A stretch of DNA of 10,567 bases. It comes from Sphingomonas sp. Lineage in GTDB: Bacteria > Pseudomonadota > Alphaproteobacteria > Sphingomonadales > Sphingomonadaceae. The notes under the pieces were generated by a model that saw only the letters and a program-made list of their open reading frames with translations, did no database searches and was not told the origin of the DNA. Of this stretch, positions 1-7,680 are shown in pieces; positions within the stretch are counted from its first letter, which is position 1, and every line of letters starts with the position of its first letter. The DNA is taken from assembly GCA_019247755.1 (NCBI GenBank), contig JAFBAM010000052.1, forward strand, positions 1-10,567. The letters are read 5' to 3'. The position numbers and the translations under genes are program-made.

Positions 1-590
1 GGACTGACCACGAACACTTCCCAGAAGTCGGTCGGCAAATCCTCGGTCGAGCGCAGATAATCGATGACCTGCCCGACCTTCCAATGTTCCGGCACCGCGC
101 AGAGGTCGCGCTGCATCAGGCGGCCGGCGGATTCCTCCGGATAGCCGAGCGCTTCCTCGACCGCCGCGCGGTCGTCGGGCTCCATTGCCCGGAGCACCGC
201 CTGCTGCTCGTCGCGGTCGAGATCCTCGATCAGGGCGACCGCGTCGTCGGTCTCCAGCTGCCCGGCGATGTCCGCGACCTGCTGCGGCTCCAGCTCGTCG
301 AGCAGGCCCTCGCGGACATATTCGTTCATTTCCGCGAGCACGTCGGGGCTGACGATGCCCGCGAGCGCCTTCACCAGTCCTTCGCGCTCGTCGCGCGCGG
401 CAAGCTCGATCAGGTCGGCGACGTCGGCGGGATGGAGCGGCTCGACCAGCCGCCGCGCGGTATCGTCATCGCCGGCCTCGACAGCGTCGAGGACCTTGTC
501 GACGAACTCGGGACGGAGGCGATCCTCCTCGTCAACCGGTGACGCCGAATCCTGAAGGGCAGCGGCGGCGATGGGCTCGCTCTCGCTCAC
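1..590 (-). CDS. mgtE: Magnesium transporter MgtE, N-terminal part (3' end outside window)
   Basis: MgtE is an inner-membrane Mg2+ channel whose cytoplasmic N domain and CBS pair sense Mg2+ and gate the pore. Only the first 196 codons are visible. Residues about 27-148 are the acidic, helical MgtE_N domain, with repeated Leu-rich turns such as LHPADVADLIELA (52-64) and LEPQQVADIAGQLE (100-113). LGYPEESAGRLM (148-159) is the characteristic link into the first CBS domain, which continues to the window edge. The membrane domain is not seen. The start is a GTG (588-590) with a good Shine-Dalgarno, GAGGGAG, on the minus strand at 598-604, 7 nt away. I checked the frame codon by codon and found no stop. 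The gene is divergent from the cyclophilin gene, with a 119-bp shared upstream region. The family call is firm from sequence recognition; the gene symbol follows from it. Confidence 0.93.
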   Translation of the reverse strand, partial: MSESEPIAAAALQDSASPVDEEDRLRPEFVDKVLDAVEAGDDDTARRLVEPLHPADVADLIELAARDEREGLVKALAGIVSPDVLAEMNEYVREGLLDELEPQQVADIAGQLETDDAVALIEDLDRDEQQAVLRAMEPDDRAAVEEALGYPEESAGRLMQRDLCAVPEHWKVGQVIDYLRSTEDLPTDFWEVFVVS

Positions 591-606
591 TAGTCCGCTC
601 CCTCGA

Positions 607-633
607 TTGAACCCGGTGCGGCCCTCCTATGGT
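607..633 (+). promoter_or_regulatory. Possible sigma-70-type promoter for the cyclophilin gene
   Basis: In the 119-bp spacer between the divergent mgtE and cyclophilin genes, TTGAAC (607-612) is followed after 15 nt by TATGGT (628-633). The layout resembles the rpoZ promoter candidate further on, but the spacer is short and the -10 match is moderate. The predicted leader would be about 70 nt, ending in the TGGAG Shine-Dalgarno at 698-702. A 10-bp palindrome, CGTCGCGACG (654-663), lies in that leader; in DNA this GC-rich it may be chance. Confidence 0.35.
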
Positions 634-709
634 CGCGGTCGCTCTGGCGCAACCGTCGCGACGTCCCTAAATCGCCCCTCTTCGAGACGATTTCATCTGG
701 AGTTTAGAT

Positions 710-1165
710 ATGGCCGACGCCGACCGCCTCACCCTTTCCCTTTCGAGCGGCGGCGACGTCGTCATCAAGCTGCGCCCCGACCTGGCACCTGGCCACGTGC
801 AGCGCATCACCGAGCTCGCCAACAGCGGCTTCTACGACGGCGTCGTGTTCCATCGCGTGATCCCGGGCTTCATGGCGCAGGGCGGCGATCCGACGGGAAC
901 CGGCACCAGCGGCTCGAAGCTGCCGAACCTGAAGGCCGAATTCAGCCGTGAGCCGCACGTTCGCGGCACCGCGTCGATGGCGCGCACGCCCGATCCCGAC
1001 AGCGCCAACAGCCAGTTCTTCATCTGCTTCGACGATGCCCGTTTCCTCGACGGCCAGTATACTGTCTGGGGCCAGGTTGAGAGCGGCATGGAGCATGTCG
1101 ATGCGCTCCCGAAGGGCGAGCCGCCGCGCGAACCCGGCAAGATCGTCAAGGCGACGGTTTCCTGA
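710..1165 (+). CDS. Peptidyl-prolyl cis-trans isomerase, cytoplasmic cyclophilin type
   Basis: Cyclophilins catalyse cis-trans isomerisation of Xaa-Pro bonds during folding. The 151-residue product is essentially a single cyclophilin domain, slightly shorter than E. coli PpiB (about 164 residues). It has no signal peptide, so it should act in the cytoplasm. The core motif FHRVIPGFMAQGGD is at 47-60, with R49 as the catalytic Arg and F54, M55 and Q57 lining the pocket. SANSQFFI (98-105) and FLDGQYTVWGQV (112-123) are also conserved. The position of the cyclosporin-contacting Trp of human CypA appears to be Phe (F112), as in most bacterial cyclophilins, so weak cyclosporin binding is expected (inference). 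The ATG has a Shine-Dalgarno TGGAG 7 nt upstream. It is followed after 2 nt by the SDR gene, probably as one transcript. Whether to call it ppiA or ppiB cannot be settled here. Confidence 0.95.
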   Translation: MADADRLTLSLSSGGDVVIKLRPDLAPGHVQRITELANSGFYDGVVFHRVIPGFMAQGGDPTGTGTSGSKLPNLKAEFSREPHVRGTASMARTPDPDSANSQFFICFDDARFLDGQYTVWGQVESGMEHVDALPKGEPPREPGKIVKATVS

Positions 1166-1167
1166 GC

Positions 1168-1923
1168 TTGAAGAAGGTCGCGCTCGTCACCGGCGCGTCG
1201 GCCGGGCTCGGAGTCGATTTCGCTCGCCAGCTGTCGAAGCGAGGACACCGGCTGGTGCTGGCGGCGCGGCGCAGGGAACGGCTCGACGAACTGGCGAAGG
1301 AGCTCGGCAAAGCGCGGGCCATCGCCATCGACCTGTCGAAGGCAGGTGCAGCGGCGAAGTTGATGGCCGACATCGAGGCAAACGGTGAGACGGTCGATCT
1401 GCTGGTGAACAACGCGGGCTTCGGCCTGATCGGCCGCTTCGCCGAGCTCGACGCCAAGCGCGAGCGGCAGATGATCGACCTCAATGTCGCTACGTTGATG
1501 GACCTCTGCCGCGCGGTCGCGCCGGCGATGATCAAGCGCAAATCGGGTGCGATTCTCAATGTCGCCTCGACCGCGGCCTTCCAGCCGGGCCCGAAGATGG
1601 CCGTCTATTTCGCGACCAAGGCTTTCGTCCTGTCGCTGAGCGAAGCGCTGCACGAGGAGCTGAAGCCCCACGGCGTGCACGTCACCTGCCTCTGCCCGGG
1701 CCCGACCCGGACCGAGTTCGGCGACGTCGCCGGTTTTGGTGGGAACGGCCTGTTCGACCGGGTCGCGATGGAATCGCCGGGCGTCGTGAAGGCCGGACTC
1801 GACGGCCTCGACCGCAACAAGGCCGTGGTCGTGCCCGGCCTGGTCAACAAGCTCACCGCGAACAGCGGCCGGTTCGCGCCGCGGAGCGTCGTTCGCAAGA
1901 TTGCCGGGTCGATCAAATATTGA
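1168..1923 (+). CDS. SDR-family NAD(P)-dependent oxidoreductase
   Basis: This 251-residue protein is a classical short-chain dehydrogenase/reductase. The Rossmann nucleotide-binding motif TGASAGLG is at 8-15, NNAG at 81-84, and the catalytic tetrad reads N106, S134, Y147 and K151 (YxxxK). PGPTRTEF at 177-184 is the usual segment after the active site. An Arg-rich stretch after beta-2 (AARRRERLDEL, 32-42) suggests NADPH preference (inference). The fold resembles the DltE/YqjQ-like broad-specificity group; the substrate cannot be read from sequence. The start is TTG at 1168-1170, 2 nt after the cyclophilin stop. No nearer in-frame ATG or GTG fits, because the next ATG is deep inside the domain. 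There is no strong Shine-Dalgarno, so translation probably depends on coupling to the upstream gene. Confidence 0.92.
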   Translation: MKKVALVTGASAGLGVDFARQLSKRGHRLVLAARRRERLDELAKELGKARAIAIDLSKAGAAAKLMADIEANGETVDLLVNNAGFGLIGRFAELDAKRERQMIDLNVATLMDLCRAVAPAMIKRKSGAILNVASTAAFQPGPKMAVYFATKAFVLSLSEALHEELKPHGVHVTCLCPGPTRTEFGDVAGFGGNGLFDRVAMESPGVVKAGLDGLDRNKAVVVPGLVNKLTANSGRFAPRSVVRKIAGSIKY

Positions 1924-1994
1924 GCGGCCGTTGAAACCCCGCTGCGTGTGCCGTCGTTGCGTTTCCGGTATGAGGCCGCGGGTCAGGAGAGAAG

Positions 1995-4304
1995 ATGCCT
2001 GAAGCAGATACGATCGATCGAGTGACATCGCGCAAGGTGCAGGTGGCCAGCCTGCCGCCCGCCGACAGCGGCCGCGGCTTCGCCCGCCTTCCCGACAAGC
2101 TGATGGACGAGCTCGGCCTCAGCGAAGGCGACGTCATCGAGATCGTCGGCAAGCGCTCCACCGCCGCCCGCGCGATCCGCCCCTACGGCGAGGACGAGGG
2201 TATCGACATCATCCGTCTCGACGGCCTGCAGCGCGCCAACGCCGGTGTTGGTTCGGGCGATTTCGTCGAGGTTCGCAAGGCCGAATCGAAGCCCGCGACG
2301 CGCGTGGTGTTCGCGCCTGCCCAGCCCAATGTCCGCCTGCAGGGATCGGCCGAAGCGCTTCAGCGGACCTTTGCCGGCCGGCCCCTGGTCGAAGGCGATA
2401 CGGTCGCGACCGCAGGACACCAGCGGATCAACGCTGACATGCCGGACCACATCCGCCAGCTGCTGAACGCGCCGGCCTTCGCGCTTCAGGAATTGCGGCT
2501 GATTGTCGTGTCCTCGGCCCCCAAGGGGATCGTCCACATCGACGGCAAGACGACCGTCGAGCTGCTGCCCGAGTTCACCGCCAAGGACGGCGAGCGCCGT
2601 GCCGACGTCACCTACGACGACCTCGGCGGCATGCGCGACACCATCGACGCGCTGCGCGAAATGGTCGAGCTTCCGCTCCGCCATCCCGAGCTGTTCCAGC
2701 GGCTCGGCGTGGATCCGCCCAAGGGCGTGCTGCTCCACGGCCCGCCCGGCACGGGCAAGACCCTGCTCGCGCGCGCGGTCGCCAACGAAAGCGCCGCCAA
2801 GTTCTTCCACATCGCCGGGCCTGAGATCATGGGTTCCGCCTATGGGGAGAGCGAGCGTCGCCTCCGCGAGCTGTTCGAGCAGGCGGCGCAGAACGCACCG
2901 TCGATCATCTTCATCGACGAGATCGATTCGATCGCGCCCAAGCGCGGCCAGGTCACTGGAGAGGCGGAAAAGCGGCTCGTTGCCCAGCTTCTTACTTTGC
3001 TCGACGGGATCGAGCCCAGGCAGAACACCGTCGTCATTGCCGCGACCAACCGGCCCGAAGCCATTGACGAGGCGCTTCGCCGTCCCGGCCGCTTCGATCG
3101 CGAGATCGTCGTCGGGGTTCCGGACGAGCCGGGCCGCCGTGAGATCCTGGGGATTCACACCCGTGGCATGCCGCTGGCGCCCGACGTCAGTCTCGATGAC
3201 TTGTCGCGACGGACCTACGGCTTCGTCGGCGCCGACATCGCCTCGCTCTGCCGCGAGGCGGCGTTGGAATCGGTCCGGCGGATCATGCCGCGGCTCAATC
3301 TCGCCGAAGCGACGATTCCTACCGCAGTGCTCGATACGCTGACGGTCGAGCTCAAGGACTTCGAGAATGCGCTCAAGCGCGTCCAGCCTTCGGCGATGCG
3401 CGAGGTGATGGTCGAAGCGCCGACCATCCGTTGGGACGATGTCGGGGGCCTCGACCAGGCGCGCGACCGCCTGCGCGAAGGCGTCGAGTTGCCGCTCAAG
3501 CATCCGGAGGCGTTCCGCCGGCTTGGAATCCGTCCGGCCAAGGGCTTCCTGCTCTATGGCCCGCCGGGTACCGGCAAGACCCTGCTCGCCAAGGCCGCGG
3601 CGCGCGAAGCGGAGGCGAACTTCATCGCCACCAAATCGTCCGACCTTTTGAGCAAATGGTATGGTGAGAGCGAGCAGCAAATCGCCCGCCTCTTCAACCG
3701 CGCCCGCCAGGTCGCGCCGACGATCATCTTCATCGATGAGCTCGACAGCCTGGTGCCAGCGCGCGGCGGCGGGCTTGGCGAGCCGCAGGTCACCGAGCGT
3801 GTGGTCAATACGATCCTCGCCGAGATGGACGGCCTGGAGGAGCTGCAGAACGTCGTCGTCATCGGCGCCACCAACCGCCCGACCTTGATCGATCCGGCGC
3901 TGCTGCGGCCGGGCCGCTTCGACGAGCTGATCTACGTCGGCGTGCCCGATACCGCCGGGCGCCGGCGGATCCTCGCGATCCATACCGAGGGCATGCCGCT
4001 CGCCGACGATGTCGACCTCGAGAAGATCGCGCAGCGGACCGAGCGCTTCACCGGCGCTGACCTTGAAGACCTCGTGCGCCGCGCGGGACTGACGGCGCTC
4101 CGGCGGGGGCTCGACACCGGCCACGTCACGATGGCCGATTTCGAGGTTGCGCTCAGCGAAACACGTGCGTCAGTCACGGCCGAGATGCTTGAGGAATATG
4201 ACCGCATCCAGGAGACGCTGAAGAGCGAGGCGACCCGGCCGATGCCCGGCATCGGCTTCGTGCTTCCGGGAATGCTGCACCCGAAGTCGGGCGGCAAAGA
4301 CTAA
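1995..4304 (+). CDS. CDC48/VAT-family AAA+ ATPase with two AAA domains
   Basis: CDC48/p97/VAT proteins are hexameric unfoldases that thread substrates through two stacked ATPase rings. The 769-residue product shows the full architecture. The N-terminal double-psi barrel is about 12-95 and a CDC48 domain 2-like part about 105-190. AAA1 has Walker A GPPGTGKT (249-256), Walker B IIFIDE (304-309), TNRP sensor 1 (351-354) and Arg fingers in RRPGRFD (362-368). AAA2 has Walker A GPPGTGKT (522-529), Walker B IIFIDE (577-582), TNRP (626-629) and LRPGRFD (637-643). All catalytic residues are present in both rings, so both should hydrolyse ATP. Pore-loop positions read SAYG (281-284) in AAA1 and KWYG (554-557) in AAA2. 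The tail ends in GGKD, without a proteasome-docking HbYX motif. The ATG follows AGGAGAG (1985-1991) at a short 3-nt distance. The gene ends in a 4-nt overlap with the convergent MFS gene. The bacterial substrate is unknown. Confidence 0.95.
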   Translation: MPEADTIDRVTSRKVQVASLPPADSGRGFARLPDKLMDELGLSEGDVIEIVGKRSTAARAIRPYGEDEGIDIIRLDGLQRANAGVGSGDFVEVRKAESKPATRVVFAPAQPNVRLQGSAEALQRTFAGRPLVEGDTVATAGHQRINADMPDHIRQLLNAPAFALQELRLIVVSSAPKGIVHIDGKTTVELLPEFTAKDGERRADVTYDDLGGMRDTIDALREMVELPLRHPELFQRLGVDPPKGVLLHGPPGTGKTLLARAVANESAAKFFHIAGPEIMGSAYGESERRLRELFEQAAQNAPSIIFIDEIDSIAPKRGQVTGEAEKRLVAQLLTLLDGIEPRQNTVVIAATNRPEAIDEALRRPGRFDREIVVGVPDEPGRREILGIHTRGMPLAPDVSLDDLSRRTYGFVGADIASLCREAALESVRRIMPRLNLAEATIPTAVLDTLTVELKDFENALKRVQPSAMREVMVEAPTIRWDDVGGLDQARDRLREGVELPLKHPEAFRRLGIRPAKGFLLYGPPGTGKTLLAKAAAREAEANFIATKSSDLLSKWYGESEQQIARLFNRARQVAPTIIFIDELDSLVPARGGGLGEPQVTERVVNTILAEMDGLEELQNVVVIGATNRPTLIDPALLRPGRFDELIYVGVPDTAGRRRILAIHTEGMPLADDVDLEKIAQRTERFTGADLEDLVRRAGLTALRRGLDTGHVTMADFEVALSETRASVTAEMLEEYDRIQETLKSEATRPMPGIGFVLPGMLHPKSGGKD

Positions 4305-5599
4305 AGCGCGAGCCGCCTCCGGCCGACTATCGCGAGCAGGACCAGCAGCGCCGCGAATACCGCGAAGGGCGAATCATGCTGCCAGCCGTAGAGGCCAATG
4401 CCGAGCCCTGGCGCGAGCACGTAGCTGATGCCGTTGGCCGAGGTGATGACGCCGGCGACCGCGCCCTGCTCGGCCAGCGGCACCGCCAGCGACGCGCCGG
4501 CTGTGAACCCTGGCCGAGTGAACCCGAACCCCAGTGACGCGACGCCGAAGCCGATCGTGATCCCGTAGAGGTCGGTCGAAAGCATCGTACCGATCAGACC
4601 CGCCGCAGCAATCAACGCGCCCCACAAGATCAGCGTGCGCGGCGTCAGGTGCAGTCGCGGGATCAGGCCCCATTGCGCTCCGAGGGTCGCGACCGCGCCG
4701 GCCATCATCACGATCGCGATCGGCCCTTCCGAGCCCGACGCGGGTAGGTGCAGCCGGTCGATCACGAAAAAGCCGATGCAGGTCAGAATCGCGGCCTGCG
4801 CGTGCCCCGCCACCACTCCGGCGACGATCCACGGCCGCACGCGCGGATCCTTCCAGCTGAGGCGCTTCTGCCGCCTCGGCGCGGTCGCGGCGGTGACGCT
4901 GGCACCGGTCGGGGGACTCGCGAGCGACGGGTAGCTCATCGCCGCTCCATGACCGACGCGCCGCCCATACTTATCGTTGGGAAGCCACAGCAGGATCGAG
5001 GCGAACACCGCCGCCGCAATCAACGCGAAGGCGAACAAAGGCCCCGCAAGGCCGACGAACGGCACCACGAACAGGGGCGCGACTGCCGGTCCGATGATCG
5101 TGCCAAGGCCGAACGAGGAGGATAGCGCCGACAGCGCGGCGACTCGCCCGCTGCGACGCGTCTTCGACGCGAGATAGGCCTGCGTCGCCGACGGCGTTGC
5201 GCAGCCGAGGCCGCCGTAAATCGCACGGAATATCCCGAAGAGGATGAACGTCAGCGCGCCGCCGATCCAGCCGCGCAGGCCCGCGAACAGGACGATTCCG
5301 CACAGCGTCATCGAAAGGATGAAGCCGCTGACCCCCATCATGGTCAGCGTCTTGCGGCCGTGATGGTCGCTCATTTCCGCCCAGAACGGCGCGAGGAGCA
5401 CCCACAGCACCGCCGACCAGGTGTAGGCGATGGCGACGTAGAAATCGTCAATCCCGATCTCGCGGCCGATCGCCGGCATCACCGACTGCAGCGCCGTGTT
5501 TCCCGACGAGGCCACCAGCATCGCCGAGTAAAGCAGCAGGAAATGAACGGTGGTCAGCGCCGTCGAGCCGACGCCTCCCTTACGCGCGATTGAGGCCAC
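4301..5599 (-). CDS. MFS transporter, probable DHA1-like drug/H+ antiporter
   Basis: A 432-residue inner-membrane permease of the major facilitator superfamily with about 12 hydrophobic segments, the usual size. The loop 2-3 signature AEMSDHHGRK (74-83) matches motif A (GxxxDxxGRK) except that its leading Gly is replaced. GLGTIIGPAVAP (164-175) in TM5 matches antiporter motif C, typical of proton-driven drug exporters. A long, basic cytoplasmic loop (about 206-255) separates the two six-helix halves. Substrate specificity cannot be deduced. The start is GTG (5597-5599): an in-frame TAA lies 51 nt upstream with no ATG, GTG or TTG between, and the first downstream ATG (codon 27) is inside TM1. 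No clear Shine-Dalgarno precedes it. It is convergent with the CDC48 gene, sharing CTAA at 4301-4304, and divergent from the methyltransferase gene. Confidence 0.9.
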   Translation of the reverse strand: MASIARKGGVGSTALTTVHFLLLYSAMLVASSGNTALQSVMPAIGREIGIDDFYVAIAYTWSAVLWVLLAPFWAEMSDHHGRKTLTMMGVSGFILSMTLCGIVLFAGLRGWIGGALTFILFGIFRAIYGGLGCATPSATQAYLASKTRRSGRVAALSALSSSFGLGTIIGPAVAPLFVVPFVGLAGPLFAFALIAAAVFASILLWLPNDKYGRRVGHGAAMSYPSLASPPTGASVTAATAPRRQKRLSWKDPRVRPWIVAGVVAGHAQAAILTCIGFFVIDRLHLPASGSEGPIAIVMMAGAVATLGAQWGLIPRLHLTPRTLILWGALIAAAGLIGTMLSTDLYGITIGFGVASLGFGFTRPGFTAGASLAVPLAEQGAVAGVITSANGISYVLAPGLGIGLYGWQHDSPFAVFAALLVLLAIVGRRRLAL

Positions 5600-5705
5600 G
5601 GAGCCGGCATAAGGAGGCTCGCCGCGAAGCGGAACCTCTTCGTCGTATTAATCGCGAAATTGGCGGAACGGCAGTGCGGCTGCCTTCGCTGGCGTCGTTC
5701 ATAAC

Positions 5706-5750
5706 TTGCCAACGGGCGGCGCTTTTGCCAACGCTCCGCCGCTCATTGGC
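5706..5750. repeat. Direct repeat plus inverted arm in the MFS/methyltransferase divergent spacer
   Basis: The 167-bp spacer 5600-5766 contains the 9-mer TTGCCAACG twice, at 5706-5714 and 5725-5733, 19 nt apart start to start, which is close to two helical turns. The GCCAA of the second copy (5728-5732) is also mirrored by TTGGC at 5746-5750. Such phased half-sites next to a methyltransferase start are compatible with an operator, but no family of regulator is indicated and chance is not excluded. Elsewhere in the spacer an imperfect hairpin surrounds 5613-5637 (GAGG/CCTC and CCGC/GCGG arms). I see no confident promoter. Confidence 0.3.
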
Positions 5751-5766
5751 CCCATACGGAGCAAAC

Positions 5767-6408
5767 ATGGCCTCTTCTTCCGCGCGCACGCTGAAAAGCC
5801 CTCGAAGGCTGGACCGACGCCGCGACCGCAGATCGCGCAGCCCGCATTGGCAGTTCCTGCGCGGTTTCATCAAGAATCCGGTCATGGTCGGCTCGATCAT
5901 CCCGTCGAGCAAAGTGCTGATCGAGAAAATGCTGGAGCCCGTCGATTGGGCGAACACCAAGCTGTTCGTGGAATATGGCCCGGGCGTCGGCACCTTCACG
6001 CGGCCCCTGCTCGAGAAGCTGGGCCCCGATGCGACGCTGCTGACGATCGATACCAACCCGGACTTCACTCATTATCTCAAGGAGCGGATCGACGACGAGC
6101 GGCTGGTCGCGGTCACGGGGTCCGCGGCCGACGTCGAAAAGATCCTTGCCGATCGCGGCCTTGGCCAGGCCGATTATGTCCTGTCCGGCCTGCCCTTCTC
6201 GACACTTCCACCGGGCGTCGGCGATGCAATCGCCGAGGCGACCGCGAAGGTGATCCGCCCGGGCGGCGCGTTCCTGGTCTACCAGTTCAGCCCGAAGGTC
6301 CGCGATTTCATCGCTCCGCATTTCGAGCCGATCAAGCGCGGATTTGAGTGGATCAACGTGCCGCCGGCGACCCTGTTCTGGGCCTACAAGGGCGAACCGA
6401 CCGACTAA
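5767..6408 (+). CDS. PmtA-like phospholipid N-methyltransferase (class I SAM-dependent)
   Basis: This 213-residue class I methyltransferase matches the phospholipid N-methyltransferase group (COG3963, Rhodobacter/Sinorhizobium PmtA type). That group converts phosphatidylethanolamine to its N-methylated forms and phosphatidylcholine using SAM. The N-terminus is very basic (Arg-rich, 7-25), which would suit a peripheral membrane protein (inference). FLRGFIKNPVMVGSIIPSS (30-48) is the family lead-in. SAM motif I is VEYGPGVGTFT (68-78), the acidic ribose-binding residue is probably D95 (TIDTNP), and SGLPFSTLPPG (140-150) is the motif IV region. I chose ATG 5767 because GGAG (5758-5761) lies 5 nt upstream. 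The frame is open back to a TTG at 5590, but that extension looks non-conserved. It is convergent with the PLD gene, sharing CTAA at 6405-6408. A related methyltransferase acting on another lipid or substrate is the alternative. Confidence 0.85.
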   Translation: MASSSARTLKSPRRLDRRRDRRSRSPHWQFLRGFIKNPVMVGSIIPSSKVLIEKMLEPVDWANTKLFVEYGPGVGTFTRPLLEKLGPDATLLTIDTNPDFTHYLKERIDDERLVAVTGSAADVEKILADRGLGQADYVLSGLPFSTLPPGVGDAIAEATAKVIRPGGAFLVYQFSPKVRDFIAPHFEPIKRGFEWINVPPATLFWAYKGEPTD

Positions 6409-7580
6409 CGTTCGGGGCTGAAGTTCAACCGTCTCGTGACGGTGTAGTCCATCACGTTCACCAGGAAGTGGGAGATTGCCCACTTGATCCGCCGCCACAG
6501 GCTTGCGCGCCGCTTGTGCAGCTCTGGCGTGATCCAGCGGCAATTCTCGAGCTCGTGCTCGAAATAGCCGCGCATCGCGTCGGCGAAGCCCGCGTCCTTG
6601 ATCCGCAGCATGATCTCCATGTTGATGTAGAGGCTGCGGTAATCGAAGTTCGATGAGCCGATGTACGTGACGTCGTCCACGATCGCGAGCTTGGTGTGCA
6701 GCTTGGCCGCCTGGTATTCGTACATGTCGACATGGCGGCGAAGCAGCCGACTGTAGCTGTGCCGCGCGGCGGCGATGGTGGCATTATTGTCGGACTTCGC
6801 CGCAGTGACGATGCGCGCACGACCCCGGCGGCCGAGGCGCCCGATCCGCCGCACCATCGCGCCGGGCGGTGCGAAATAAGCGAAGATCATGTCGAGTTGC
6901 CGGCCGTTCTTGATGTCCCGGCCGATGCTCCGCCACCAGCTGTTGCGCATGCTAAGCGGACCGCTGAACTTCCACTGCAGCGGCCCGCGCCATTCGCTGA
7001 ACTCGGCGAGCCGATGACGCGCATATTGCAGGCTCGGCCGGCGCCGCGACGTCGACCAGCGGAACAATATGTCGAAATATTGGCTGGGAACCGCGACTTC
7101 GGGCCCGTCGATGCGGAGCCACAGGTCCCGCCAACGCCCTTCGACATGGTCGCTGAGGTACGTGCGGTCGATGTTCGCGCCGCCGATGATGGCGGTTTCG
7201 TCGTCGATGACGATCAGCTTCTGGTGGTTCCGCAGCAAATAGCGGCGGCCATAGGAAGGGTTGAACACGCACTCGTCCCCGCCGGCCTTGTTGAGCGCCT
7301 CGAAGAAATCGCTCGAGGCCCCGGAACCGAACCCGTCGATCAGCAGGCGAACTTCGACGCCACGCCCGGCGGCGGCGACCAGCGCATCCCGAACGGCCTC
7401 TCCCGCCTTATCGGGATTGAACATGTACATCAGGATCTTGATGCACTTGTCCGCGCTGCCGATGAGCTCGAGCAGCAGGCGGAATCGCGCATCGCCGCTC
7501 TCAATAAGCTCCAAGCGATTGCCGGCGATCTCCGCCTGGATCGGCGGCTTATCGATCGGCTCGGGGGAGCGGGCGGCCAT
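6405..7580 (-). CDS. Phospholipase D-family protein, cardiolipin-synthase (ClsB) like
   Basis: The product has two HKD phosphatidyltransferase motifs. With the start at 7580 it has 391 residues. NHQKLIVIDD gives H119, K121 and D126, followed by the GGANIDRTY block. LHTKLAIVDD gives H295, K297 and D302, followed by GSSNFDYRS. Enzymes of this type swap phosphatidyl groups between lipids, for example making cardiolipin. There are no N-terminal membrane helices, as in ClsB rather than ClsA, so it is probably a peripheral membrane enzyme; a basic C-terminus (357-384) could help it bind membrane. The start is uncertain. The frame is open further upstream, into the antisense of rpoZ, with another ATG at 7646, but the family domain begins near residue 15 of the chosen start. 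No candidate has a strong Shine-Dalgarno. A PLD nuclease or phospholipase is the alternative function. Confidence 0.85.
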   Translation of the reverse strand: MAARSPEPIDKPPIQAEIAGNRLELIESGDARFRLLLELIGSADKCIKILMYMFNPDKAGEAVRDALVAAAGRGVEVRLLIDGFGSGASSDFFEALNKAGGDECVFNPSYGRRYLLRNHQKLIVIDDETAIIGGANIDRTYLSDHVEGRWRDLWLRIDGPEVAVPSQYFDILFRWSTSRRRPSLQYARHRLAEFSEWRGPLQWKFSGPLSMRNSWWRSIGRDIKNGRQLDMIFAYFAPPGAMVRRIGRLGRRGRARIVTAAKSDNNATIAAARHSYSRLLRRHVDMYEYQAAKLHTKLAIVDDVTYIGSSNFDYRSLYINMEIMLRIKDAGFADAMRGYFEHELENCRWITPELHKRRASLWRRIKWAISHFLVNVMDYTVTRRLNFSPER

Positions 7581-7594
7581 GGACGCAGCTTTTG

Positions 7595-7624
7595 TTGACT
7601 TTTCGCGGTCCCGCAAGCTATTGG
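7595..7624 (+). promoter_or_regulatory. rpoZ promoter (-35 TTGACT, -10 region GCTATTGG)
   Basis: TTGACT at 7595-7600 is followed after 16 nt by GCTATTGG at 7617-7624. This fits the alphaproteobacterial vegetative promoter pattern (TTGAC at -35 and a GCTA-type -10, as described for Caulobacter). It sits in the 100-bp divergent spacer between the PLD gene and rpoZ and would give an rpoZ leader of about 50 nt. If the PLD gene used its upstream ATG at 7646, this promoter would lie inside that gene; this favours the 7580 start. Confidence 0.6.
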
Positions 7625-7680
7625 CGCCGCCTTCCTGAAATCCCATATTGCATGGCGAATAGGCTTTTGCGGAGCGGCTA

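Noticed and set aside
84..542. A 152-codon plus-strand frame near the left edge.
   Set aside because: The minus strand here encodes a clear MgtE N-terminal domain with a GTG start; the plus frame is its shadow.
832..2028. A 398-codon minus-strand frame over the cyclophilin and SDR genes.
   Set aside because: It spans two well-supported sense genes and their junction and shows no domain; it is a codon-bias shadow.
1983..4124. A 713-codon open frame antisense to the CDC48 gene.
   Set aside because: High-GC codon usage removes stops from this antisense frame. The translation is Arg/Asp/Gly/Leu-rich with no recognisable domain, and the sense strand encodes a complete, motif-rich protein.
5611..5617. 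A perfect AAGGAGG Shine-Dalgarno-like sequence in the MFS/methyltransferase spacer.
   Set aside because: No start codon lies at a suitable distance downstream, so it does not define a gene.
5590..5766. An N-terminal extension of the methyltransferase to a TTG at 5590.
   Set aside because: ATG 5767 has a well-placed GGAG, while the extension is Arg-rich, has no family match and would overlap the MFS start.
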